From contig JAZNAQ010000011.1 in the NCBI GenBank assembly GCA_045586595.1, forward strand, positions 6,402 through 70,401: a DNA stretch of 64,000 nucleotides, written 5' to 3'. Shown piece after piece: positions 26,864 through 35,622 of the stretch. The notes beneath the pieces are model-generated. The model worked only from the letters and a program-made list of their open reading frames with translations. It was not told where the DNA came from and searched no databases. This DNA is from SIG480 sp045586595 (lineage in GTDB: Bacteria > Bacillota > Clostridia > Oscillospirales > JAAYXM01). Both the position numbers and the translations under genes were made by a program. Positions within the stretch are counted from its first letter, which is position 1, and every line of letters starts with the position of its first letter.

Positions 26864-27538
26864 CTAATCCATCCCGAACAGCGAAAGCTTTTTCTCCACA
26901 TCACACATACCGAAATAAACCTCTTTTGCGCTTCTGTATCCTTGAAGCTTCAGTTCTCTTTCAAGCCAATCCTCACTTAATCCCATACGTTCCAAATTCT
27001 CGCCCAAAATCCGTCCGTCAATAATAACCTCAGTGCATATATGCTCAGGTTCAGGAACGAGTTTCATATCCTCCGGTGTCAGCGGCCTTTTTGTACTTAA
27101 CGGCAATATCGTCAAATGACCGTTGTGTTCAAAAACCGCAGTTTTTATGTCATTTATATTAAAATATCCGGCCTGTCTGCACAAAACCATAAATTCGCTC
27201 AAATCAATTCTTGCCTTTTTCATATTACGGCGATAAAACTTACCGTTATCCATAATAATTGTAGGCGTTCCGTTAATGAATTTACGGCTTTTAGGAAACT
27301 TGTTTGACATAATGCTCAGAGAAACTGCTATTAAGCCATAAATTATCATAGCAATCAGCGGTTTCATCGGCTCTTCGAGTTCTGTAGCAAGCTCTGCCGC
27401 TATTGAACCAATCGTAATACCTGTAATATAATCAAAAAAATCGAGCTGGGCAAGCTGTTTATGCCCCATAATTTTCGCTAATATGAACAAAGCCCCCGCC
27501 GATAACAGCGATGTTAAAATAACCTTTAACATTTCCAT
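26864..27538 (-). CDS. YetF/DUF421 membrane protein
   Basis: The 224-residue product has three N-terminal helices with KIMGHKQLAQLDFFDYITGITIGS, the signature of the DUF421/YetF family, followed by a cytoplasmic alpha/beta domain. B. subtilis relatives influence spores or membranes, but the molecular role is not settled. The start is the ATG at 27538 after AAGGGA; an upstream in-frame ATG at 27556 has no ribosome site. Confidence 0.85.
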   Translation of the reverse strand: MEMLKVILTSLLSAGALFILAKIMGHKQLAQLDFFDYITGITIGSIAAELATELEEPMKPLIAMIIYGLIAVSLSIMSNKFPKSRKFINGTPTIIMDNGKFYRRNMKKARIDLSEFMVLCRQAGYFNINDIKTAVFEHNGHLTILPLSTKRPLTPEDMKLVPEPEHICTEVIIDGRILGENLERMGLSEDWLERELKLQGYRSAKEVYFGMCDVEKKLSLFGMD

Positions 27539-27616
27539 ATTTATACGTCCCTTCATGCTTTATAAGTAAGTATATCCATCACACTGTATTATAAACAATT
27601 TTACCTACGTCAGATA

Positions 27617-27645
27617 TTGCCATAATTTTTATATTGTGGTATACT
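27617..27645 (+). promoter_or_regulatory. Promoter of the THF-riboswitch/folT transcript
   Basis: TTGCCA (27617-27622), 17 bases, extended -10 TGGTATACT (TATACT at 27640-27645), ending about 15 bases before the aptamer. Confidence 0.75.
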
Positions 27646-27660
27646 GTTTTTATCACAAAA

Positions 27661-27822
27661 AGGCAGAGTAGAAAATATCGGGTCAAGTGCTGTGTGAACG
27701 GGGAGTTGTCTCACAGACGAAAATGCATATATGCATTGCCGTGATATTTTCGCATCCCGCTGCGAGAAGACTGTCCTCTTTGTGTCAGGTTTTGTTGCCC
27801 CAAAATTTTCACAAAGGAGGAC
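27661..27822 (+). promoter_or_regulatory. Tetrahydrofolate (THF-I) riboswitch with ribosome-site-sequestering hairpin
   Basis: The aptamer (27661 to about 27766) carries the conserved blocks GAGTAGA, TCAAGTG, GGGGAGTTGTC, ACGAAAA and GCATCCCGCTGCG. Pairings seen are GAAAATATC (27671-27679) with GATATTTTC (27743-27751) and GCAG (27663-27666) with CTGC (27760-27763). Downstream, GTCCTCTTTGTG (27773-27784) can pair with CACAAAGGAGGAC (27810-27822), which contains the folT ribosome site. Translational control of folate uptake is inferred. Confidence 0.88.
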
Positions 27823-27829
27823 TAAATTT

Positions 27830-28369
27830 ATGCAAAACCGTATCAAATCCTCGGCGGGCGAGATACGCAACATCCACTCACTCGCTATGTGCGCCGTGCT
27901 TGTTGCGCTGTATGTTGCCATAAACTCAGCGTCAATCTACATCACACCTTCTCTGAAGCTCACATTTTCCTACCTCGTTCTGGGTATTCTGGGCTACCGT
28001 TTCGGTGCCGTTGCAGGAACTCTCTCAGGGCTTGCGTGTGACCTTATCGCATATATCGTACGCCCGGCAGGGCCTCTGCACTTAGGCTTTACCCTATCCA
28101 CAATGCTGACCGTTCTTGTGTTTGCTCTGTTCTTATACGGACGCGAGCTCAGAATATGGCGGGTTATACTCTCACGAACAATCATAAACCTTGCAATAAA
28201 CATCGCACTCAACACATACTGGCTCTCAAATCTCTACGGCAAAGCATATATAGTTCTGCTTTTTGAGCGCATTATCAAGAACATAGCTCTGCTTCCTATA
28301 GAAATTGCTCTGTTGTGGTTTGTTCTAAAAGCATTTCGGCAGATAATGATGCGCATTGGTAATAGATAA
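27830..28369 (+). CDS. folT: Folate ECF transporter substrate-binding protein FolT
   Basis: A 179-residue, six-helix S-component of an energy-coupling-factor importer. GYRFGAVAGTLSGLACDLIAY and the RPAGPLHLGFTLST segment are typical of FolT; the THF riboswitch directly upstream supports folate as substrate. It must use shared EcfA/EcfA'/EcfT proteins encoded elsewhere. Start ATG at 27830 after AAAGGAGG. Confidence 0.9.
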   Translation: MQNRIKSSAGEIRNIHSLAMCAVLVALYVAINSASIYITPSLKLTFSYLVLGILGYRFGAVAGTLSGLACDLIAYIVRPAGPLHLGFTLSTMLTVLVFALFLYGRELRIWRVILSRTIINLAINIALNTYWLSNLYGKAYIVLLFERIIKNIALLPIEIALLWFVLKAFRQIMMRIGNR

Positions 28370-28409
28370 CATAATATGTGAATACATTTTTATAACGGAG
28401 TTGATTTTT

Positions 28410-29219
28410 TTGGATATTATAAAAGCAATAATTATAGGTATTGTAGAGGGCATTACAGAGTGGTTGCCGATAAGCAGTACAGGGCATATGATTCTTGTAA
28501 ACGAGTTTATGGGCATACGCGAGGGCGACTTTCTTGCTGAACAAATTTTCTTGTATGTAATTCAGCTCGGCGCGATTCTTGCCATAGCGACATTGTATTT
28601 CAAAAGGCTAAACCCTTTTTCGCCGAGTAAAACTCCGCTTGAGAAAAAAGCTACTTGGCAGATGTGGTTTAAGGTTATCGTTGCTTGCCTTCCCGCAGCG
28701 ATTTTAGGGCTTTTGTTTAATGATGCGATGGATGCAATATCCACGCCTCTTATCGTAAGCATTATGCTCATCGTGTATGGTATTGCCTTTATCCTTATAG
28801 AGCGAAATAACAAAACCGCCTCTATTACAGATATGAAGGATATGACATACAAAACAGCTCTTTTTATAGGCTTGTTTCAGGTTCTTTCAATCATTCCCGG
28901 CACATCCCGCTCAGGTTCCACCATTCTTGGTGCGATACTCCTCGGCACATCCCGTTCGGTCGCGGCAGAATTCTCGTTCTTCCTCGCAATTCCGGTTATG
29001 TTCGGAGTAAGCTTTCTTAAAATAATCACAAACGACTATATCATGACCGCACAGAGCTGGACGCTTCTTGCTGTTGCAATGGCTGTCGCGTATGTCGTTT
29101 CACTGGCTTCTGTTAAATTCCTTACAAATTACGTTCGTCGACACGACTTCAGGGCATTCGGTGTCTACCGCATTGTTCTTGGCATTCTGGTTATCACATA
29201 CTTCCTTATATTCAAATAA
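28410..29219 (+). CDS. uppP: Undecaprenyl-diphosphatase
   Basis: UppP dephosphorylates undecaprenyl diphosphate to recycle the wall lipid carrier. EGITEWLPISSTGH and the PGTSRSGSTI motif hold the catalytic Glu, Ser and Arg residues. The start is the TTG at 28410, nine bases after GGAG, giving 269 residues; a longer frame overlapping folT has no ribosome site. Probably cotranscribed with folT. Confidence 0.95.
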   Translation: MDIIKAIIIGIVEGITEWLPISSTGHMILVNEFMGIREGDFLAEQIFLYVIQLGAILAIATLYFKRLNPFSPSKTPLEKKATWQMWFKVIVACLPAAILGLLFNDAMDAISTPLIVSIMLIVYGIAFILIERNNKTASITDMKDMTYKTALFIGLFQVLSIIPGTSRSGSTILGAILLGTSRSVAAEFSFFLAIPVMFGVSFLKIITNDYIMTAQSWTLLAVAMAVAYVVSLASVKFLTNYVRRHDFRAFGVYRIVLGILVITYFLIFK

Positions 29220-29222
29220 GAT

Positions 29223-29247
29223 AAAGCACCGCCTACGGCGGTGCTTT
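29223..29247 (+). terminator. Terminator of folT-uppP
   Basis: Perfect 11-base arms AAAGCACCGCC / GGCGGTGCTTT with a TAC loop. Confidence 0.85.
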
Positions 29248-29335
29248 CACATTTTATAAAGCCCTTTAATATACTGTATCAGAAAGAGAAAACTGCGGAG
29301 CAGATTACCTCCGTCGACAGAAAGGAAGATTCATT

Positions 29336-30211
29336 ATGTCAAAAAAGCTTAAGTTTGCTGTGGTCGGCGGTGATGCGCGGCAAATACAACTTGCAGCACT
29401 TCTCTCAGAGGGAGGTCACGACGTATACGCCTTTGCACTTGACCGAGCCGAGCCGCTCGGCGATGTCATCTGCGGCGGCGACATATCACGCCTTTCTGAA
29501 AAGTTTGACTGTGTTGTGCTTCCTATCCCTCTAAGGGCGGACGAAGAACACCTTAATGCCCCGCTCTCGTCTTATCAATATCTTATAGACGATATTTTTT
29601 CTGTTCTGCCGACAGGTCAGACTGTTATTGCAGGCAAAGTAGACAACTCACTTTTTGCCAAAGCAGGCAGAAGCGGAATTCGCCTTTATGACTATCTGGA
29701 GCGTGAGGATTTTACCGTTATGAACTCAATCCCCACCGCCGAGGGCGCAATAGAGGTTGCCATGCGCGAGCTTAACGAAACACTCAACCGCAAGAAGTGC
29801 CTTGTCATTGGCTTTGGCCATATCGGAAAGCTTCTATGCCACTACCTTACGGGGCTGGGGGTTCGAGTAACTGCATCTGCCCGTAAATTCGGCGACCTTG
29901 CATGGATTTCGGCATACGGTTATAACGCACTTGAAACCGCCTCCATAAAAAATTCTCTTTCTGACTTCGACATAATTTTCAACACCGTTCCGGCACTTGT
30001 GCTTGACGAGGATGCGCTTAAACGCATAAAGCCGACAGCGCTTGTATGCGACCTCGCATCTAAGCCGGGCGGAGTAGACTTTAATGTTGCAAAGCAGCTT
30101 GGCATACACACTGTGTGGGCATTATCGCTGCCTGGAAAGTGTGCGCCCATGTCAGCTGCTGCAGCCATGCGCGATACTATCTATAATATTTTAGACGAAT
30201 GGGGGAATTAA
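29336..30211 (+). CDS. dpaA: Dipicolinate synthase subunit A
   Basis: DpaA (SpoVFA) with DpaB makes dipicolinic acid, the spore-core chelator, in the mother cell. The N-terminal VVGGDARQIQLAALLSEGGHDV and the Rossmann motif VIGFGHIGKLL with DLASKPGGVDF are diagnostic. 291 residues is normal. Ribosome site AAAGGAAG. The gene is strong evidence for sporulation. I did not find a convincing sigma-K promoter in the 115 bases upstream. Confidence 0.95.
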   Translation: MSKKLKFAVVGGDARQIQLAALLSEGGHDVYAFALDRAEPLGDVICGGDISRLSEKFDCVVLPIPLRADEEHLNAPLSSYQYLIDDIFSVLPTGQTVIAGKVDNSLFAKAGRSGIRLYDYLEREDFTVMNSIPTAEGAIEVAMRELNETLNRKKCLVIGFGHIGKLLCHYLTGLGVRVTASARKFGDLAWISAYGYNALETASIKNSLSDFDIIFNTVPALVLDEDALKRIKPTALVCDLASKPGGVDFNVAKQLGIHTVWALSLPGKCAPMSAAAAMRDTIYNILDEWGN

Positions 30212-30214
30212 GCG

Positions 30215-30787
30215 TTGGGAAATACTGCAGTCGGCTTTGCGATGTGCGGCTCTTTCTGTACATTCGCAAAGGTAATCCCTGAAATCCAAAGTCTTGTTAA
30301 TGACGGCTACGACGTTTTCCCGATAATGTCATATACAGCATACTCAACCGACACACGGTTTGGAAAGGCCACAGACTTCATTTCTGAAATAGAGACGATT
30401 TGCAAAAAGAAGATAATCAAAACCATTTCAGAAGCTGAGCCCATAGGCCCCAAAAAGCTTCTCGATGCGCTGATTATTGCACCGTGTACGGGAAATACCG
30501 CGGCGAAACTCGCCTGCGGGATATGTGATACGTCAGTAACTATGGCAGCAAAAGCACATCTCAGAAACGGGCGTCCTTTGATTATTGCCATATCAACAAA
30601 CGACGGTTTGGGCATGAACATGAAAAACATAGGTATACTCTCCTCATCAAAAAATGTTTTTTTCGTCCCCTACGGACAGGATGACAGTTCAGGCAAACCA
30701 AACTCTCTTGTTTCAGATATGACAAAAATCTCAGATACACTAAAAAATGCCCTTTCTAAAAGCCAGGTGCAACCTGTATTAATATAG
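30215..30787 (+). CDS. dpaB: Dipicolinate synthase subunit B (flavoprotein)
   Basis: A 190-residue flavoprotein-fold partner of DpaA: FAMCGSFCTFAKVIPEIQ, APCTGNTAAKLACGI and the C-terminal VPYGQDD segment match SpoVFB. The TTG start follows GGGGGAA, three bases after the dpaA stop. Confidence 0.95.
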   Translation: MGNTAVGFAMCGSFCTFAKVIPEIQSLVNDGYDVFPIMSYTAYSTDTRFGKATDFISEIETICKKKIIKTISEAEPIGPKKLLDALIIAPCTGNTAAKLACGICDTSVTMAAKAHLRNGRPLIIAISTNDGLGMNMKNIGILSSSKNVFFVPYGQDDSSGKPNSLVSDMTKISDTLKNALSKSQVQPVLI

Positions 30788-30822
30788 AAACACATCCCTC
30801 GAAATTTCGAGGGATGTGTTTC
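30787..30822. terminator. Bidirectional terminator between dpaB and ypeB
   Basis: A 36-base perfect palindrome (GAAACACATCCCTCGAAA and its complement) lies between the convergent stops. Confidence 0.9.
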
Positions 30823-30824
30823 TT

Positions 30825-32141
30825 CTACATTGCCAACGTCCCGTTCTCATCCTCTATTAAAATCAGAATTCTCTCTTCATGCATACTGTCTGCATTTATA
30901 TAAACTATACAATGTTCTCCCGATGCGGTTTCACACTTAAACTCATGCGTGAGTATCTCCCCTGTTCCGTCTGTGGGAATTATTGCAGGCGAATACGAGA
31001 GTATTTTTAAATCACCCGAAACCTTGCTTTGTGCAAGTTCTCGCTGTACCGAAACATCTTTGATATTGCGCGTCTTTTTATTTTTAATATACCCTGCTGC
31101 ATCAAAATTCACAATACTTCCATCATAAAGCGAAACCGTAACTTTCACAAGGTCAGGATATATTACTGTATCACCTTGTTTCGCTGCAAAATTTACACTA
31201 AGCGTATTCCCGTAGCGCATATAGTAAGTCTCTTCCATAGAGCCAAACCCGTTATCAGCGAGAATTTTCGTTGCGCTCTTTATAGCTTCTTTAACAGTCA
31301 CCCTAGCCGTTCCCGGGTTCTGTGATGTTATCGCCCTGAACACCACTCCTCCCATACGCGTTATATCTGCATAACGCTCACCGTCTGTTACTGAGATGAG
31401 CTCAATACCATCCTCGGCCCGAGTTCCGTCCACTGAAAAAGCCTGAGGTGACAGACCAAAAAGCTCTGCAGCGCGCAGACACGCTGTCTCTTCGTCTGTT
31501 TCCGGAAGCTCTGCGAGCAGTTCACGTTCTCCCTCTGTCTCATCAGCAAACGGCCCGTCGTAAATAAGAACGGGGTATTCAGAAAACTCACGCTCAAGTT
31601 CTTTAATATCTCCAAGCGTTTCATCGGCGCTGTCCATAATGTCAGCATTCATAAAATCCCATGACTCATCGTTAATCCACTCCGAGAGGCTTCGCAATTC
31701 ATCCATAAGCGATCCCGCTCCCCCCGCAAGATTGCGAAGCGCCTTGCGCTCACCTTCACTTATTCCCTCGCCACGAGAGGCTTTTTTTGCCAGATAATAT
31801 GCATAGTCGCCCGTCTGCGTTATAAACTTCGTTGTGTTCTCAAGCGACAACTCTGATACAGGAAGACGCGACAGAGCGCGTGAAGATATTTCAGCCTCGC
31901 GAAAAGCCTCTGTGCAAAGCAGGGCGAGCATTGAGTCGTCACCTGAATAGGCACATTTTTCAAGTGCATAATCAAGCTTTGTCACTCCCGCCAGAAGCTC
32001 TGAAAAGGCATAATAGTAGTTATCTGATATTACCTGCTCATAGCGCGTTGCTCTCTGCATATTCTGTACTGTCATAGCAAACAGAATCAAGAACGCAAAA
32101 GCAAGAAAGGAAATAGCACGAATAAGCACTCTGCGACTCAT
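30825..32141 (-). CDS. ypeB: Germination protein YpeB
   Basis: YpeB localises and stabilises the spore cortex-lytic enzyme SleB. The 438-residue product has an N-terminal membrane helix (ISFLAFAFLILFAMTV), a long helical region and C-terminal PepSY-type repeats (ETACLRAAELFGL, TVKEAIKSATKIL). The ATG at 32141 is eight bases after GAGGTG; the ATG at 32147 is only two bases away. SleB is usually adjacent but is absent here. Confidence 0.9.
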   Translation of the reverse strand: MSRRVLIRAISFLAFAFLILFAMTVQNMQRATRYEQVISDNYYYAFSELLAGVTKLDYALEKCAYSGDDSMLALLCTEAFREAEISSRALSRLPVSELSLENTTKFITQTGDYAYYLAKKASRGEGISEGERKALRNLAGGAGSLMDELRSLSEWINDESWDFMNADIMDSADETLGDIKELEREFSEYPVLIYDGPFADETEGERELLAELPETDEETACLRAAELFGLSPQAFSVDGTRAEDGIELISVTDGERYADITRMGGVVFRAITSQNPGTARVTVKEAIKSATKILADNGFGSMEETYYMRYGNTLSVNFAAKQGDTVIYPDLVKVTVSLYDGSIVNFDAAGYIKNKKTRNIKDVSVQRELAQSKVSGDLKILSYSPAIIPTDGTGEILTHEFKCETASGEHCIVYINADSMHEERILILIEDENGTLAM

Positions 32142-32217
32142 AAACATTTCACCTCAATTTTTCATTAGTTTCTTCCTGTATTGCCCAAAATATACAAAAA
32201 ATTCATAAGATTATTTC

Positions 32218-32246
32218 TTGCAATCATCCTCATTTGGCATTATAAT
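32218..32246 (+). promoter_or_regulatory. Promoter of the AEC transporter
   Basis: TTGCAA (32218-32223), 17 bases, TATAAT (32241-32246). Confidence 0.7.
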
Positions 32247-32290
32247 ATATATGTGTATTTTGGGCTCGAATTTTGTTATGAGGTATCATT

Positions 32291-33232
32291 GTGAGTAATT
32301 TTCTTTTTTCAGTAAACGCGGTTTTACCGCTGTTTATTCTTACAGCACTTGGCTGGTGTCTTACAAAACTAAAGGTCTGGGATGGAGAGTTTCTTAAAAC
32401 AGCTAATGGGATTTCATTCAATATACTCATCCCGTCAATGCTTTTTTACAACATTTATACGTCTGACTTTAAAACTGTTTTTGATGCAAGGCTTCTCGCA
32501 TTTGTCTTAATTGCCGTAGCCATTGTATGCTCGATTGGCTTTATTCTCGTCCCCATGTTGTCTCATGACCGCGCACGTCAGGGTGTTATTCTGCAGGCAT
32601 TATTCCGCGGAAACTTTGCCCTGCTGGGCGTACCGCTCTGTCAGGCACTTGCCGGTGATGCAGGTGCGCAGACCGCATCTGTTTTCCTTGCATTTCTCAT
32701 CCCTGCATTCAACGTCCTTGCAACGATAATTTTAAGCGTATACAGCAACGAAAAAACAGATTCACCCATTGAAATAGTAAAGAAGATTCTCAAAAACCCT
32801 CTTATTATAGGTTGTATTCTCGGGCTTGTTTTCTCTCTTGCAAAAATCCCCTTGCCCGAAATAATTCTCAAGCCTGTACGCGACCTCAAGGGTGTTGCAA
32901 CCCCGTTTGCACTCCTCGTTCTCGGCGGTGACTTTAAGTTTAAAAGCTTTATCAGCAATCTGCGTTGTGTTGTTGCAACAGGCCTTACTCGCCTTGTACT
33001 CATTCCGTCCGTTGCTATTTTTGCGGCATACCTTCTCGGTTTTCGCGGTATACATATAGCACTTGTCATCAGTACGTTTGGAACACCTGTAGCGGTTTCA
33101 AGCACAGCAATGACATATAAAATGAACGGCGACTATGACCTTGCATGCCAGGTTGTTGTTTTTACAACAATTTTTTCAGCATTTACAATCACACTTCTCG
33201 CTTTTGTAACCAAAACCCTCGGCATCCTATAA
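32291..33232 (+). CDS. AEC family transporter
   Basis: A 313-residue protein with about ten membrane helices of the auxin-efflux-carrier family. FLKTANGISFNILIPSMLFYN at the N-terminus, RGNFALLGVPLCQAL in the middle and STFGTPVAVSSTAMTY near the C-terminus are typical. Bacterial members move malate or other carboxylates; the substrate here is unknown. The GTG start follows GAGGTATC. Confidence 0.88.
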   Translation: MSNFLFSVNAVLPLFILTALGWCLTKLKVWDGEFLKTANGISFNILIPSMLFYNIYTSDFKTVFDARLLAFVLIAVAIVCSIGFILVPMLSHDRARQGVILQALFRGNFALLGVPLCQALAGDAGAQTASVFLAFLIPAFNVLATIILSVYSNEKTDSPIEIVKKILKNPLIIGCILGLVFSLAKIPLPEIILKPVRDLKGVATPFALLVLGGDFKFKSFISNLRCVVATGLTRLVLIPSVAIFAAYLLGFRGIHIALVISTFGTPVAVSSTAMTYKMNGDYDLACQVVVFTTIFSAFTITLLAFVTKTLGIL

Positions 33233-33256
33233 ATTTCATTTTGGAGGTCCACTGTA

Positions 33257-34087
33257 ATGATTCGCAGAATTTCAGCAGTATTTTGCGCTGCCACACTGAT
33301 ACTCTCACTCTCTGCCTGTACATTCAACCAAGAACCGGAAGCTCTTTCAGGCGTTGCCCCTGCAACAGTAGACGTGCAACCAACCCCCATAACCTCAGAC
33401 AGCGGCTTTGTATACGACAGCCAATTGTCTCTTGCAGACTCATTCAGCCAGATGAACTCTCTGCGCATTGCTATATGCGACGATATGTATGGAGCTGTAA
33501 GAAGTTTTAAAAATGATTCGATATGGGTACCTACTTACGCAGGTATGTATACACTTGGCAGTGACGAATTCCTCGCTGCATCGTATGTTATGGAGATGGA
33601 GCCGAGTATTACGGCGAAAAAGCTCTTCCGCGAAAACGGATTTACAAATGTTGAAATCTCCGCACTTGACCTCGATAACACATGGAAAATCACAGCAAAA
33701 AAAGACGAAAACGGCGTAAAGAATGACTACGAATATACGATTATGTACGGTTCTCAATCAGACTCATACCGATTTACTCTTACAATAAACGGTGAACCCA
33801 CAATGTTGCTCGCTTCTCGCCGTATTACTGGCGGATATGCTGTGCAGGTATGGACACCCGAAGGAGAATATCACATTCTCGCACAGGACGTAAGAGAAGG
33901 CCGCTTCGGCTTTATCCCCAAACAACGTGATGCTGAGAATGAGTTCCCCAAAAATGACATCTACTATGACGATTCTCTCATAACAAGCTCTTTTACAACG
34001 TCAGGTGCTGAGTACACATTCCTCCTCGCTAATAATATTCTTTACATCCAAAGGGATGGAAGCAACTACGCAGTCCCACTTGACTAA
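33257..34087 (+). CDS. Putative lipoprotein of unknown function
   Basis: The 276-residue product has a signal peptide ending in lipobox LSAC (Cys21), then a Pro/Thr/Val linker (about 30-50) and a beta-rich extracellular domain. I recognise no family. The gene follows the AEC transporter by 24 bases with a TGGAGG site and shares its terminator, so it may assist or sense the same transport process; that is an inference from position only. Confidence 0.7.
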   Translation: MIRRISAVFCAATLILSLSACTFNQEPEALSGVAPATVDVQPTPITSDSGFVYDSQLSLADSFSQMNSLRIAICDDMYGAVRSFKNDSIWVPTYAGMYTLGSDEFLAASYVMEMEPSITAKKLFRENGFTNVEISALDLDNTWKITAKKDENGVKNDYEYTIMYGSQSDSYRFTLTINGEPTMLLASRRITGGYAVQVWTPEGEYHILAQDVREGRFGFIPKQRDAENEFPKNDIYYDDSLITSSFTTSGAEYTFLLANNILYIQRDGSNYAVPLD

Positions 34088-34088
34088 C

Positions 34089-34128
34089 AAAAAACTGAGC
34101 AGGAAAACAATTCCTTGCTCAGTTTTTT
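34089..34128 (+). terminator. Terminator of the AEC-lipoprotein unit
   Basis: Arms AAAAAACTGAGC / GCTCAGTTTTTT, extended by AGGAA/TTCCT across a one-base bulge. Confidence 0.85.
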
Positions 34129-34143
34129 ATTATGTGGTATACT
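34115..34143 (+). promoter_or_regulatory. Promoter of nfo-yfcE, overlapping the terminator
   Basis: TTGCTC (34115-34120), 17 bases, extended -10 TGTGGTATACT (TATACT at 34138-34143). The -35 lies in the right arm of the preceding terminator. Confidence 0.6.
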
Positions 34144-34183
34144 CTTTTTATAGCTAATACCGTATACAAAGGTGGTTTTAAAT

Positions 34184-35017
34184 ATGCTCAGAATAGGCTG
34201 TCATCTATCATCTTCAAAAGGATACCTCGCGATGGCTGAAACAGCAAAAAAAATCGACGCAAATACGTTTCAGTTTTTTACCAGAAACCCTCGCGGCGGT
34301 GCAGCAAAAGCACTTGACCCTGATGATATTTCAGCATTTTTGAAATACAGCAAAGAAAACGATATTGCCCCCATTCTTGCCCACGCCCCTTATACACTTA
34401 ACGCCGCAGCCAAAGACCCACGAATACGCGAATTTGCTCTTATGACGATGCGTGATGATGTCTCGCGCCTTGAACACACCCCCGGAAATATGTATAATTT
34501 TCATCCCGGCTCGCACGTCGGTCAGGGCACAGAACACGGCATAACACTTATCGCCGAAATTCTAAACGACATTATTACCTCCGAGCAAACAACAACCATA
34601 CTACTCGAAACAATGGCGGGTAAAGGAAGCGAAATCGGCGGTAAATTCGAAGAAATAAGTGAAATAATCTCACGCGTTGAACATTGCGAAAAGCTTGGTG
34701 TGTGCCTTGATACATGCCATATTTTTGACGGCGGATATAATATAAAAGAAAACATCGAATCGGTGCTTTCTGAATTTGACCGCATTATCGGCATATCAAA
34801 ACTACGCGCAATTCACTTAAACGACAGCCTTCACGGCTTTGAGAGCCATAAAGACAGACACGCAAAGATAGGCGAAGGGCACCTTGGGCTTGATTCCTTT
34901 GCAGAGATTATAAATCATCCGATGCTCAGAAATCTCCCATTTTATCTTGAGACCCCTAATGAACTTGATGGGTACGCCCGCGAAATTGCACTTTTAAGAA
35001 GTTTATACAACGATTAA
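34184..35017 (+). CDS. nfo: Endonuclease IV (AP endonuclease)
   Basis: Nfo cleaves abasic sites in base-excision repair with three zinc ions. RIGCHLSSSKGY, LAHAPYTLNAA, NFHPGSHVGQG, LLETMAGKGSEIG, CLDTCHIFDGGYNI, HLNDS and the final LETP provide the metal ligands. The ATG at 34184 follows AAAGGTGG and gives 277 residues. Cotranscribed with yfcE. Confidence 0.96.
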   Translation: MLRIGCHLSSSKGYLAMAETAKKIDANTFQFFTRNPRGGAAKALDPDDISAFLKYSKENDIAPILAHAPYTLNAAAKDPRIREFALMTMRDDVSRLEHTPGNMYNFHPGSHVGQGTEHGITLIAEILNDIITSEQTTTILLETMAGKGSEIGGKFEEISEIISRVEHCEKLGVCLDTCHIFDGGYNIKENIESVLSEFDRIIGISKLRAIHLNDSLHGFESHKDRHAKIGEGHLGLDSFAEIINHPMLRNLPFYLETPNELDGYAREIALLRSLYND

Positions 35018-35040
35018 CCAACAAAAAGGAGAATGACACA

Positions 35041-35586
35041 ATGAAATGGGTAATAGCTTCTGATATACACGGCTCAGCAAAATACTGCCGCAAACTTCTG
35101 GATGCATATAAGTCAGAAGAAGCAGACCGTCTGCTTCTTCTCGGCGATATTCTTTATCACGGTCCGAGAAACAACCTCCCCGGCGAATACGAGCCGAAAG
35201 AAGTAATTGCAATGCTGAATGCAATAAAGAAAGACATTTTATGTGTAAGAGGCAACTGCGATACAGAGGTTGACCAGATGGTGCTCGACTTTTCAATCAT
35301 GGCAGACTATGCGATACTAACCGTTGGAGAGCGTATGATTTATGTAACACATGGTCACAAATACAATATGTCCAACATTCCGTCAATGCACAAAGGCGAT
35401 ATACTTCTTCACGGTCATACACACATACCGAAATGTGTAGAATTCGGTGACGGCTTGCTCTACTGCAACCCAGGCTCGGTATCAATACCAAAGGAGAATT
35501 CCGAAAACAGCTACATGACACTTGAGGATAACATACTCAAGTGGAAAAACCTTGACGGAAAAGAATATATGACTTATACACTATAA
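35041..35586 (+). CDS. yfcE: YfcE-family phosphodiesterase
   Basis: A 181-residue metallophosphoesterase: SDIHGS, GDILYHGPRNNLP, RGNCDTEVDQM, THGHKYN, HGHTHIPK and NPGSVSIPK follow the E. coli YfcE order closely, including the GPRN.LP stretch. Such enzymes cleave phosphodiesters in vitro with Mn2+; the natural substrate is unknown. Ribosome site AAAGGAG. Confidence 0.92.
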   Translation: MKWVIASDIHGSAKYCRKLLDAYKSEEADRLLLLGDILYHGPRNNLPGEYEPKEVIAMLNAIKKDILCVRGNCDTEVDQMVLDFSIMADYAILTVGERMIYVTHGHKYNMSNIPSMHKGDILLHGHTHIPKCVEFGDGLLYCNPGSVSIPKENSENSYMTLEDNILKWKNLDGKEYMTYTL

Positions 35587-35622
35587 CAAAAAACATCCAC
35601 CGCGAGGTGGATGTTTTTTGTT
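35585..35622. terminator. Bidirectional terminator between yfcE and femAB
   Basis: Perfect 17-base arms (35585-35601 and 35606-35622) with core ACATCCACC / GGTGGATGT and a GCGA-type tetraloop. It overlaps the femAB stop codon. Confidence 0.92.

Noticed and set aside
29248..29335. Sigma-K promoter for dpaA-dpaB
   Set aside because: I could not find a convincing CATA-N3-TA match with proper spacing, so none is annotated.
32142..32200. Sigma-G promoter for ypeB
   Set aside because: TGAATT with a CAATACA-like element about 17 bases later is suggestive but too loose to annotate.
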